Assembly: GCA_003255065.1 (NCBI GenBank)
Contig: QAOA01004878.1
Coordinates: 333,327-397,326, forward strand
Direction of reading: 5' to 3'
DNA from: Cercis canadensis
Lineage: Eukaryota > Streptophyta > Magnoliopsida > Fabales > Fabaceae
Length of the DNA: 64,000 bases
Part shown: positions 11,100-20,799 of the stretch, one piece after another
How the letters are laid out: each line of letters opens with the position of its first letter
Position numbering within the stretch: the stretch's first letter is position 1
Made by a program: the position numbers and the translations under genes
The notes under the pieces: generated by a model
Told to the model about the DNA's origin: nothing
Databases searched by the model: none
The model's input: the letters and a program-made list of their open reading frames with translations, nothing else

Positions 11100-13419
11100 A
11101 TGGCTTTTCCGATTAGGACTTGTTCAAATCCCTCGCTTCCTAAAATATTTTCACCCTCTTCTTCCTCGCCTTCGCCATTGTCATGCAATAACCAAACCAA
11201 GGTTAAGGTTATTCAAGTGGGATTTCTGGTTGCGTCGCGAAGGAACAATCTGAGAGGAGCAACGAGCCTTGTTTGTGCTCTAGAACGAAGCAATAGCAGC
11301 AGCGATGGGAAGAAGGGAGGGGTATCGAATTCGAATTATGTGGTGCCGCTTGACAAGTCCTTTCCTTTCTCAAACTCATCCTGCATAACTCGTCCTCTGG
11401 CTGAGATTCTCCGTGACCTCAATAAAAGAATCCCCGATAATCTCGTCAAACCCCATGTCCATGGCGATCCCTCCGCTCCAACCTTAATCCCCTGGTAATG
11501 TATTTAATAATAGTCTGATATACCCACTGTTCTTTCCCCCTTTGTTTTCTTTTACCCTTATTTGATGAACACTATGTTCGTAAATAGCCAGAGATGATAA
11601 ACTGAAGATAGACTGTTCAATAATCTGCTAAAGAGAACAGGTTATATAGAACAAACTGAAAACAAAGATGAGCCTCACAAAACAGAAGTCCTATTACTCA
11701 TTGTATTGGCATGTTTTGATTATAACTTAACAACATGGGTTGGGGAAAAAATAATTTGCGGGTAAAAATGAAGAGGAAAGTTCAGTCTATGAATCTCTGA
11801 TTATCTGATGGAAGTATGTTGTCTCTTGCTTTTGTTCGGTAGGTATCATGCCAACAGGATGCTGAGCTTCTACGCCCCAGGTGCGTGGATTTATCTCATT
11901 TCATTTTCTGGTTGTTTCTTGTGTTTAAAATAGCGTGTGCGGCTGTTTTAAGACCAAAGATGCGACATTTCCTCAATCATACATGGATGCAGGAAACCAA
12001 ATGTGCATTCATAATGCCAATATATTAGTTGTCCATATGTTATAGGAGATAAGAACTTTGAGGCCTGTGCATCTGTGCATCAGAGTTGCATGTTCAGCAT
12101 ATTTTTTGTAGAATGCTTTTGCTGTGTATACTTTTTGTCCATAATAATACATTTGGTGGTAAAGTACTTATATAATGTGTACCAAAAGGATTGGCCTAGT
12201 GTTTGTTGATTGCCCTTAGTTAACTGTCATTTAGCTCCCTGGTGGGGATGGAAACGTTGAGGCTAGATATTGTTTTCCTGGCACAATAGTGCCTTGAAAT
12301 TGCAGTTTACACTGGGGGAAAAAAATGAGATTGTTTATTTAAAGATAGTTGTGTTCCATATTTTTGGAAAGATACATGTATGTCTTGGTGGGTAAAACCG
12401 GCCTCTTCCTCTAATATTTTTCCATAGGCAAGCCTTCTAAACTTGTTAACAATCATATCTTGCTTTTCGAATATATCTGTATTTTACTTTTAGGTTGGTT
12501 ATGTTCACCTGGTGATTGAGCTCAAGTTTCCTGATCTTTCAGATTTGAAAATTATTTTGCAGGATGGTGTGGAGAGATACGTGATGTCATATTCTCTGAC
12601 AATGGGAGTGTGACTGTGGTATACCGTCTTACCATACGAGGATCTGATGGAGAGGTGAGCCTCTACTCTTGGTAGTTTGATTTATTTGTGAATTTTCACT
12701 TGAGGCTATATTACAAACTACTGCTTCAACTTTCGTCCATTTGAACATAACCTTCCTCATCTTTCAATTTGAAGCTGTCTACCCTCTAAGCTTGCTTTAA
12801 TTGAAGAGAAAAGTTTTATCCAGAAGCCACATTAAATGGAAAATCTTTGCAAGGGTCTTTTATTTGTGTTTTGATTTTCAGCTGTCTGATATCATGTTAA
12901 TGCTTTTTCTTCGTTTCTTTTCTTGATGCCTTATTAGGATGACTGTCCTTCCTTGATGCACTATTACATAATTTATTGGCTTAGAGGCACACAGTCTTGT
13001 TCTTTGTATGTAAAAGTTGGAGTATAGGGATCTCCCTTTTCCGTTAGCTGCATGTTTTGATCTTATAGTTGGTTTATAGAAGTGGCACTGATAAATAGCA
13101 AAATTTATAGATTATGTGGTTTTGAAGCTCGGGAACCCCTCTCTCTCTCTCTAAATATCTTTTAGTATACATGTATGTATAATAGTTGACATATGGCTGA
13201 AACAACAACGCCCCCCCCCCCCCTCTCTCTCTCTCTACCCAAAAAAAAAATGATGTATTTTCTTGTATAATCTTGGAACAGGCTCACCGTGAGTCAACTG
13301 GTACAGTATCCCCAAGTGATGACTACATGGGCGATCCAGTTGCAGCAGCTGAGGAAATAGCTTTCTGCAAAGCATGTGCCCGGTTTGGTCTTGGCTTGTA
13401 TCTGTATCATGAAGACTAA
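11100..13419 (+). CDS. RAD52-2: RAD52-like organellar DNA-binding protein (RAD52-2/ODB2 type), plastid-targeted
   Basis: Plant RAD52-like proteins bind single-stranded DNA, promote annealing and act in organelle recombination and repair. Four exons: 11100-11494, 11843-11880, 12563-12654 and 13282-13419; the phase closes to 220 residues. Residues 1 to about 60 are Ser/Pro-rich with few acidic residues, as in a plastid transit peptide. The conserved core follows: RPLAEILRDLNKRIPDNLVK, then HANRMLSFYAPGWCGEIRD, VIFSDNGSVTVVYRLTIRG and HRESTGTVS, ending with AEEIAFCKACARFGLGLYLY. That last block is the RAD52-type motif shared with RAD52-1. The combination with a long plastid leader fits At5g47870. 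Exon 2 is only 38 nt. In Arabidopsis the DUF1350 gene is the direct neighbour; here it lies 7 kb away with two damaged genes in between. Confidence 0.9.
13137..13241. repeat. (CT)n and poly-C simple repeats in the last RAD52-2 intron
   Basis: A CTCTCT run at about 13137-13153 and a C14-(CT)n run at about 13209-13236 sit just ahead of the last exon of the RAD52-like gene. The second lies about 45-75 bp upstream of the acceptor at 13282 and may lengthen its pyrimidine tract. Confidence 0.8.
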
Positions 13420-14669
13420 ATGACCGAAAGTTCACCTTCCAAATATTTGTTTTTTCTTTTGATATATTCGGATATTAGAATATATAATACTGTTTGATGT
13501 AAATATAAGAGTAGACAAAATGTGCTCGTGAGGTACTTATCAACATATTTTTGGTTTATCCAACCAAAAACAAACATATTTTTGGTTTTGTAAAGGCATT
13601 ATGCTTATGTGGAACCAAGTTTTTAATTGCTTTAGTACATTGCTCTATCATTGACTTCTTTATGGTTCTCAATTCTACTGGCCAAGCTCTCTTTTTAATA
13701 ATCCGAGAGCTGGGTCATTGGCATTTATTATTTTAATCTTGCGTGTTTCTTCGTATGAATGGAACTTCACTGGCTCTTTGGGGACGTTTGGTACCAAAAA
13801 AAAAATTTTAGTTCTCGGAAAACATCATTCTTATAAATTTTGTTCTTGNACCAAAAAAAAAATTTTAGTTCTCGAAAAACATCATTCTTATAAATTTTGT
13901 TCTTGGGAATCTTATTCCCATGAATGTTATAATTTATGTTTGGTTGGCCATAAATATTCTTGGAAATGTTGAATATTTATTCCTAAGAATCTTTTAAATT
14001 TCATATTTGGTTCAAATGTTATTTTTTAAAAAAATTTGGTTATTTTTTCAAAAATACCTCTATCTAAATTTAGATGAATAAATAAATAAATTACTATTAT
14101 TTATTATTATTATAGTGAGACTCATATATAATAATAAGTAATATGAAAAAAAAAATACATTTTTTATGCACAAAATGACAAAAATAAATATCTATTCTTT
14201 TCATTCAATGGGTTTGATTTTTTTTTTCTTTGTCATGGTAAGTGGCCTGTGCACTGCACTTGTTGTGCTGCAGATTTCATATTTACTACTAACATTACAA
14301 CATCATAAGCTTACAAAGAACAAGATAATCACTATAGCTGAACATAAATTTATTATACAAAAGAGTGAAATATAGAAATCAATAGTAAAAGGGACGCCCA
14401 ATGGTTGAACATTGTGTATTCTATAACAGAAGTGCCATGTTTGGATTACATTGGGAACCAGTGGAATGGGATTACGAGAGAAAATAGATTAGACCCTATT
14501 GTATTAGTACAAGGGATCTAAATCCTATGAGGCACAAGTATTACATCTCAGTTGAATTTCCATATTCTAATGTATTTACTGTTGTGGGTTGTGACAATCT
14601 TCATTCCAACGGCCAAGCATTTGATGGGAGGTAGATAGCTTGGAATAGCAAATGATCAGCTCCCCAAAA
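13420..14669. other. Intergenic with a duplicated segment at a single N
   Basis: Begins with the RAD52-2 3' UTR. At 13793-13848 and 13850-13905 the same 56 bp occurs twice, with one mismatch, separated by a single N at 13849. The surrounding AT-rich sequence, with words such as 'gacgtttggtacc' and 'ccatgtttggattac', resembles eroded MITE sequence, but I could not set its ends. No gene. Confidence 0.5.
13793..13905. repeat. 56-bp direct repeat flanking a single N (probable assembly join)
   Basis: Copy 1 is 13793-13848, the N is 13849 and copy 2 is 13850-13905. The copies begin ACC followed by ten A and end GTTCTTG. They differ at one position (CTCGG against CTCGA). A lone N between near-identical copies is what results when two overlapping contigs are abutted instead of merged. 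Confidence 0.85.
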
Positions 14670-16942
14670 CTAATAAGCACAGCTTAGTGCATTTCCAAAT
14701 GCCAATTCATTTTCATCCTTTAAAAGCTCGAGGTACAAAGGATCGGCTACATCAATTGCACTACTATCTTCAGATTCAGAATCTCCCCCACCATCTTCTA
14801 TGGTTGAGCCCGTATAGGCTTCATCCATAAGGGCAAGTAGCATCTGCATTAGCAATAACTAAATTATCTGCATTAGCAATAACTAAATTCTCATTATTTA
14901 TTGACTTATGCAGTTGTCACTAGATTTTCATAAATTTGAAGTGTCAAAGATAACCTTAGGAACTGTATTTTTCTGAATTGAAGCTATGCTGCTTCCAATT
15001 AGTGGTTCTGAGCTTCTTTCCACCCTTTCCAATGCCACCACCAAAACTAGGAGGGGTGTGCAGGAAAATGTCAAAACGATAAAGCTTGATGCTAAAGCAG
15101 ATAAGGAGTAACATAAACAAATCACTATACACTTCTAAAGTCCTCAAGCTTATTACAAGTAGTCAGCACAATAACTATCTGTTTCTCCCAAGTGATTTGC
15201 ATTCGTAACTGAAGAGAATGGCTCATGGTTCTTTCTTCTCCATCTTTTTTTTTATTTTTTGAATTAGTGTAAGAGGAGCTTTATCCAAACATTTGCAAAA
15301 AGAATATAAACAGAAACCAAGCAACACCCACAGCTTTCCCACACCTTGCTGGGCTCAATCTAGTTATTGCAAGGTAAAACAGCCTGAAATAGTGGAAGTT
15401 GCAAGGTCAGATAATGTAATTAACTTTTCCACCATTTTTCTTTACTCTGTGTTGAATTTTTTTTGTTTATGCACAAGAAAAATCAGAAGACTGAACATAG
15501 ATGACCACTAACAAATTTCATGGTGCAATGTCATGCTTTAACAGTACACATCACCACTTCCCTCAATGTCTCAAGCAGCAGATTAACAGAAGAACTTAAT
15601 TGAAAAAACAACTAAGTGAGGGACGAAATTGATAACACATTGTAGTCAGGGACGAAATTGATAGCGCTTTCAAAGGTGAGGGACCAAAATCATATTTTAC
15701 TCGTCAAAAAGTAAACAAACCATAAATGGTCATAAAATTTGAACTCACTTGGCAAGTCTACCAAAGATGGAAATAAAGGAAGAAATGACCCAGGTGACAT
15801 CAGTCCTGGAAAAACTTTCAAAAATAGTTTCTGTAATCTGCAAGACCAGTGATAAAACATAGTTTGACAGTAAAAATGATCACCTCAATTAGATAGCTTA
15901 TGGAAACATAATTGTCCATGACATATCCTCTATGATCACAATGCAACAACCGCTTCAAAATATTTGATGTATTGTTTCTTTTTCGGGTTTCTTTCTCTGT
16001 TTTGCTGGGTTCTATTTCAAATTTTACTTATTTTCTGAGATTCAGGGTCAAGCTATACTGCATTTTTACTCCCTCACTCTGTCTCTCTCTCTCTCTCTTT
16101 TTGCCTCCTTTTAGAAGTCTTTCCATATGCCTTTTTCCTTATTAAAGATAATATTAAATGCCTTCCCTCGAGGTTTTAGCACAAGAACATGGCTTTAGGA
16201 CCTATCATCTAACCACTCAATCTTGCGTAAGTACATTACAACTTTTTATTGCAGCATCCTGAGCTCTCATTATGCAGCCTCCAAATTCAGCCCCAATGAC
16301 TTTCCCTAGTAGGTCCAAGACAAACAATTGAAACTTTTTTCCATTCAGAGGGCAAGCTTTTCAAAAATTAACTAGATGTTATATAAAAGCTGCCAATTAA
16401 AAGGGATGGATTCACATCAGCATTAATTTTATGTACTAATCACATGCATTACAGCTCACAAGGCCTTAAAAATCTAATCAATTTCATATACTAACAGAGC
16501 ATATGGCAGTAACCATACTCAACTATCGCCCCAAAAAAAGTACTTACCTTTCTCCATTTCCAAGCGATCAGTTTTAACAACAATGGGTAAAACTGCCAAG
16601 AGAACAGTCATAAATAACAGTAGACAGCGAAATACTGGCTTTATTGGGATAAAAAGCAAGCTCTAGAACCAGAAGGGAAGATATTCAAGGATGAAGAGGT
16701 TAATTTGACTGTGCTATGGTTTTAGACTTTAAATTTGATTCCAGAATTCCATCAATTTCCAGTGCTAAACATATGACATTTGAAACACAACTCAGATTAT
16801 CAATAAGACACTGAAGTCGGAGGAAGAGGGCAAAACAGGCAAGTTTCAGCGACTTACAGAGAGGATGCGAATGGCGAATTGCGAAACCACATGTAGAGGC
16901 TTGGTTGTGTTCTGGGATACCAGCTTTGTGGCCTTCGATGAG
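14670..16942 (-). pseudogene. AP-5 complex subunit zeta-like gene, truncated at both ends
   Basis: Seven minus-strand exons join with GT/AG borders and matching phase: 16858-16942 (weakest), 16548-16592, 16240-16356, 15884-16026, 15749-15830, 14955-15046 and 14670-14843. The product is HEAT-like and hydrophobic in blocks: PLFLPIVVKTDRLEME, FVLDLLGKVIGAEFGG, SYLIEKLFLKVFPGLM, FLPLFPSLVDLPILVVALER, then MLLALMDEAYTGS and an acidic DSESEDS stretch. The LPIVV and LVDLP...VALE blocks resemble, from memory, matching blocks of human AP5Z1, a subunit of the AP-5 endosomal sorting complex. Family members run to about 550-800 residues; here the frame ends soon after KDENE with an unrelated tail and stop at 14670. 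No start codon or first exon was found upstream of 16942. It looks like the middle of a gene left after truncation. AP-5 zeta is my best guess; a generic ARM/HEAT protein is the alternative. Confidence 0.5.
15615..15690. repeat. Short repeated motif in an intron of the AP-5 zeta-like gene
   Basis: The motif AGGGACGAAATTGATA occurs twice, and a third variant GAGGGACCAAAATCAT follows, spaced 30-40 bp apart. This wording is common at the ends of old plant transposons, so it may be a relic of one. Nothing more can be said. Confidence 0.35.
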
Positions 16943-17850
16943 CTTTCAGATAAGAAAAAATTCCACACAAGAATAATTCATCTACAAGCTTAAACTTCAG
17001 ATGAGGTTGTCCCTGATGGAAGCCAAAGGCATAATGGGTGCTACCAGCAGAAGAAAATGGAAGTCTCAGTAAAAGAATGGCAACGCTCTTCTATAACATA
17101 TGTAACAAGAATTATTCTCATCATACCAAAAAAATAGAGATAAAAAGAGATTCAGAGGAAAATATGAGTGAAGCCATACAATAAAGAACTAGATCTTATA
17201 AGAATCCCATTATTAATTCTAGCTACCAAGTAAACAAATAATGTGAGTAGAAGAAGCACAAATACCCAGGACATATTACATAGGAAAAACACCTAAAGAA
17301 ACTATTTGTTAATGATAGGAGAAAGAGGTTGAAAAACTACATTGTGATTCAAAGTTCAGAAGCACTGTAATATATTATTACATAGTCAATACTCCATTGC
17401 ACACCACCAACTTCAACATGGATACTACTTCAGAAGTCAGAATACAGCAGTTCTATGAAAGCCATTGGTATTAATAATGGGCAGAACCCTTAAATAAAAT
17501 GGGAGTCCTACTGATAAGAATTATTCTCAATTTTACCGAAACAAGGAAGAAAAAAGAAATTCAATGGAAAATATGAGGGCAAAGTCAAACATAATTCGCT
17601 AGATCTAACAAAAATCCCATTGCTAATTCTAGCTAGCAAAGTCAACCAATAATGTGAAGATGGAGTAAGGTCATAGGCCAAATTGATGAATCTACCATGT
17701 AATTGCTTGTTTAAACAAAAACTGGTAAAAGTCTAACCGTTGGTCTACTTGGCTGGTATCTACCACATGCTACCTTATCCTTTTTCCAAGATTAGAAATA
17801 TATATATATATAAGCATATCTGCATATTTTAGTTCACCAAAAGAAAATCC
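16943..17850. other. Intergenic with a diverged 145-bp direct duplication
   Basis: About 17105-17250 and 17514-17660 are recognisably the same sequence, both starting near ATAAGAATTATTCTCA or CAAGAATTATTCTCA, sharing 'aatcccatt.ttaattctagctA' in the middle and ending with AATAATGTGA. They differ by many substitutions and small gaps, so this is an old local duplication. The last 100 bp before 17851 is the probable promoter of the DC1 gene and contains a (TA)n run near 17800. Confidence 0.5.
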
Positions 17851-18219
17851 ATGGAGAAAGAGGATAAACATTTCAGTCACAACCACCCCCTGTGTCCTTC
17901 TGAGGTGCCGGGAGAAGATGGAATCATTTGCCCTTCTTGTGAGCTAGAACTTTCAGATTCAGCTTATAAGTGCACCCAGAGCAATTGTGACTTTCTCATC
18001 CACAAGTTTTGCTTTGAATTGCCACAAGAAAAACAGCACAAATCCCACCCTAAACATCCTCTGATTCTTCTCCAATCTCCCTCTGATGAGAGCCATGGTT
18101 TCTTTTGTGATGCTTGTGGCCTTCCTGGCTTTGCCTTTCACTACTACTGCTCAACCAGTCCATTTGACATTGATGTTCAATGTCCATCTTTACTGGAGAA
18201 TGTGACGCGCGACGACCAA

Positions 18220-18347
18220 TGTTACGATATGGGAAGTCCCACATCGGTTTCACAAAAAAGTGTGAAATGGTACTTAAGTCTAAGAGACTCTCTCACCTAG
18301 GCTAGTCTTTTGGGTTGGGCTCTTCTCTTGGGTTTGAGTTCCTAACA
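18220..18347 (+). repeat. 5' LTR of the TRIM
   Basis: Starts TG, ends CA and is immediately followed by the primer-binding-site-like TTGGTGCTTTCATTGAGAG at 18348. Contains CCCACATCGG and a GGGTTGGGCTCTTCTC block matched in the 3' LTR. Confidence 0.92.
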
Positions 18348-18507
18348 TTGGTGCTTTCATTGAGAGTCGGAAACGCAACGGGAGGGGACAACCTTGAAAA
18401 GGAGCGACCAGGGAAAGGGCTACTTGGCAGATAGAGTGACAGCCACCCTGAGTGGGCAGACAAGAGTGGGCCGTCCGTGTGCGTCCGGCTTCTCAAGGGG
18501 TGGGTAA

Positions 18508-18638
18508 TGTTACGATATGGGAAGTCCCACATCAGTTTCACAAGAAAGTGTGAAATGGTACTTAAGTCTAAGAGACTCTCTCACATAATAGGCTAGTCTT
18601 TTGGGTTGGGCTCTCCTCTTGGGCTTGAGTTCCTAACA
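18508..18638 (+). repeat. 3' LTR of the TRIM
   Basis: Copy of the 5' LTR with a 3-bp insertion (CACATAATAGG in place of CACCTAGG) and about five substitutions. Preceded by the purine-rich tract and followed by the ACCAA target repeat. Confidence 0.92.
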
Positions 18639-19011
18639 ACCAAGCACACACTTTCTCTGCTTTATAGTTTTCCTTACGAAGAGGAAGAATATGTGACCAT
18701 GTTTTGTGATGTTTGTAGTGGAATTATTATACCCGAGGACTGTTGGCTATATTACTGTCAAGAATGTGATTATGGCACTCATTTAGAATGTGCCACTAGA
18801 AAAGAAGCTGCTGAAGAACCTGAAGAAGAAGAAGCCGCTGAAGAAGTCCAAGAAGAAGAAGAAGCTGATGAAGGATACAAAGAGGAAGATCCTGATGAAG
18901 AACCCCGAGAAGTAGAAGCTGATGAAGAACAAGAAGAAGAGGAAACGCTTGAACTGAGAAAAAGCTGCCCTTCGGGACGAAGAAGAGAAGAATGTTCACT
19001 TAAAACTCATT

Positions 19012-19080
19012 TTCATTATAATTACAAAATTGTCACCGGCTTTTCATTTGTTTTCATTATAATTACAAAATTGTCACCAT
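19012..19080. repeat. 28-bp direct repeat
   Basis: TTTTCATTATAATTACAAAA and the 8 bases after it occur at 19012-19039 and again at 19053-19080, a period of 41 bp. It lies in the last part of the open frame that follows the DC1 remnant and is probably non-coding. Confidence 0.7.
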
Positions 19081-19134
19081 ATTTTTATTTTTTCATTTTC
19101 TGTTTTCAAAAATTTGAGAAGGAAACACTAAAAT

Positions 19135-20799
19135 AACTTTTTTCTATTTCCAAATTTGGGTTCAATTTAAAAAATATTTTCAACAAAACATTTTCATTAA
19201 ACTCAACCAAATGCATTTTCAAGCCTATTTTCTATTTTCATTGAAAATGAAAACAAGAAATGGCTAAAGCAAGCATGCCCTTAATTTCTCAAGTCATGAT
19301 TCTTAATAAACTAAAAACAATCTTTCTACCAAATGCTCCCTTTTATTAAAGCAATAGATTTTTCTTTAGGTGTTTTGAATATTATTATATGCCTTCTGTT
19401 TTTTGGTTATTATGTCTTACGCCTTAATGCCAAGCAAACGTCGATTCCCTATCGATATGAACTTCATGTAACTCCAACTTTGAGAGAATCGGTGACCAAT
19501 TCAACATAACCTTTCAGAATAACAAAGTCCCCAAATTCATGTTTTTCCAAAGTCAAATCCCAAGCTCAGCTGCTCTGGCGGCAGCACTAGAGAGCCTTTC
19601 CTCAGCTGTTTTTATTGCTATGGTATCGGAATGGTGGTTGATTGGTGATGTTGCCCTGAAGTTTGCATTAATTTTTTTTTTTTTACTTAAATAACTTGAA
19701 TAAGAGAAAAAGTGCCGCGGGGTTGGGGCTGATGATTAAAATAGAAGCATACTAATCATCAAAACCAAGATGTTATTCAGATTGAGCAGAGTCTATAACC
19801 ATGGATACTGAAATAAGGTTCATAGACTCCATGTTCGGTCCCCATTTGGAATTGAACCAACAAATCTTAAAAAAGACAATCTAGAAGCAAGTGATCAATG
19901 GACTTATTGCAGTCATGACAAAGGGGGCAGTGGATAGAATATTGGAGATTTTTAATTTTTTTTTGTCCTGAGAAAATGTCAGAGAATTTGTAAAAAATAN
20001 TAAGGTTCATAGACTCCATGTTCGGTCCCCATTTGGAATTGAACCCACAAATCTTAAAAAAGACAATCTAGAAGCAAGTGATCAATGGACTTATTGCAGT
20101 CATGACAAAGGGGGCAGTGGATAGAATATTGGAGATTTTTAATTTTTTTTTGTCCTGAGAAAATGTCAGAGAATTTGTAAAAAATAAATAAATTTGTATG
20201 GGGAAATAGGCCGACATGGCTTGTAGGGGGCAATCAACTTTTATCGTTCAGAGATGGTAGGCTTTCTGGGCCTGGAGGATGGGTGAATCCCATATGAATA
20301 GGATGAAGCAGAAACATTAAAATTTCCCGTTCCTAGGGCTTGTACAAGGGCAATGATGAAAATGTAGGTCTCAGGAGAGAAACAAATCACGTTAATTTAA
20401 CTGCTGTTAATAGAGCATAGTGCTTTCGAAGTGCAAAGACGATAATTTCCCTCTCGAAATTTGTTTTTGTATGATGGCAAGGCAAAAAGTCCAATCAAGC
20501 ACTTAGTCCCTTCTCAAACTAAAGATTTTATGAATTTAAGGCAAGCAACATATTTGAAATGCGAGTGGAAAAGTAATAGTAACATTTTCTATTTCACATC
20601 TAGTGTTTCACCGCCTAGATCATATTTTAGAGCGGCTGATCGGCAGAATTCTATCCGCTTTACTTGTATACATTAACATGGTTGGCATTTTAAGGGAAGA
20701 TTAAAGCAGTCTTGGTGCCATTGACATATTTACTTTTTCTAGTTGTTTCCACAGAGTATCTCTTCTTACTTGCAGAAGTTGACATTGGGGCTTTATTAA
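19135..20799. other. Intergenic with an assembly-type duplication
   Basis: Between 19080 and 19270 the sequence has 'attttcattgaaaatgaaaa' style palindromic wording like MITE ends, related in style to the repeats near 60-61 kb. A 186-bp segment is present twice around an N at 20000. The part next to 20800 is the 3' UTR of the DUF1350 gene, which reads on the minus strand. No gene recognised. Confidence 0.45.
19814..20186. repeat. 186-bp direct repeat flanking a single N (probable assembly join)
   Basis: Copy 1 is 19814-19999, the N is at 20000 and copy 2 is 20001-20186. They are identical except for GAACCAACA against GAACCCACA. Equal lengths ending exactly at the N indicate contig overlap that was not collapsed. 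Confidence 0.88.

Larger units (their letters stand above)
18215..18643 (+). mobile_element. TRIM (terminal-repeat retrotransposon in miniature), element at 18220-18638
   Basis: Two direct LTRs, 18220-18347 (128 bp) and 18508-18638 (131 bp), both start TGTTACGATATGGGAAGTCC and end TTCCTAACA. They differ by about five substitutions and a 3-bp gap. The inner 160 bp begins TTGGTGCTTTCATTGAGAG right after LTR 1, the position of a tRNA primer-binding site, and ends with purine-rich CTCAAGGGGTGGGTAA right before LTR 2, the polypurine tract. A perfect 5-bp target-site duplication, ACCAA, lies at 18215-18219 and 18639-18643. There is no coding capacity, as expected of TRIMs, which are moved by proteins of larger elements. 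It lies inside the DC1 coding sequence. Confidence 0.93.
17851..19134 (+). pseudogene. DC1-domain (Cys/His-rich) protein gene interrupted by a TRIM element
   Basis: DC1 proteins are a large plant family of zinc-binding, C1-like proteins, several linked to defence and hormone responses. Residues 1-123 hold one full DC1 unit (HNHPLCPSE, CPSCELELSDSAYKC, CDFLIHKFCFELP) and most of a second (HPKHPLILLQ, GFFCDACGLPGFAFHYYC). At 18219 the frame enters a TRIM and stops at 18300. Beyond the element, 18644-18800 encodes the next unit (HTLSLLYSFPY, FCDVCSG, CWLYYCQECDYGTHLECA). A Glu-rich GAA-type tail and a stop at 19134 follow. Removing the element and one copy of its duplicated target does not restore the frame: reading through gives a stop within about 10 codons. 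The gene therefore carries a second lesion or has another exon structure. The true 3' end is uncertain. Confidence 0.75.

Noticed and set aside
14956-15147. Alternative frame through the AP-5 zeta-like exon ending in a stop
   Set aside because: The other frame joins better to both neighbouring exons and has family-like sequence.
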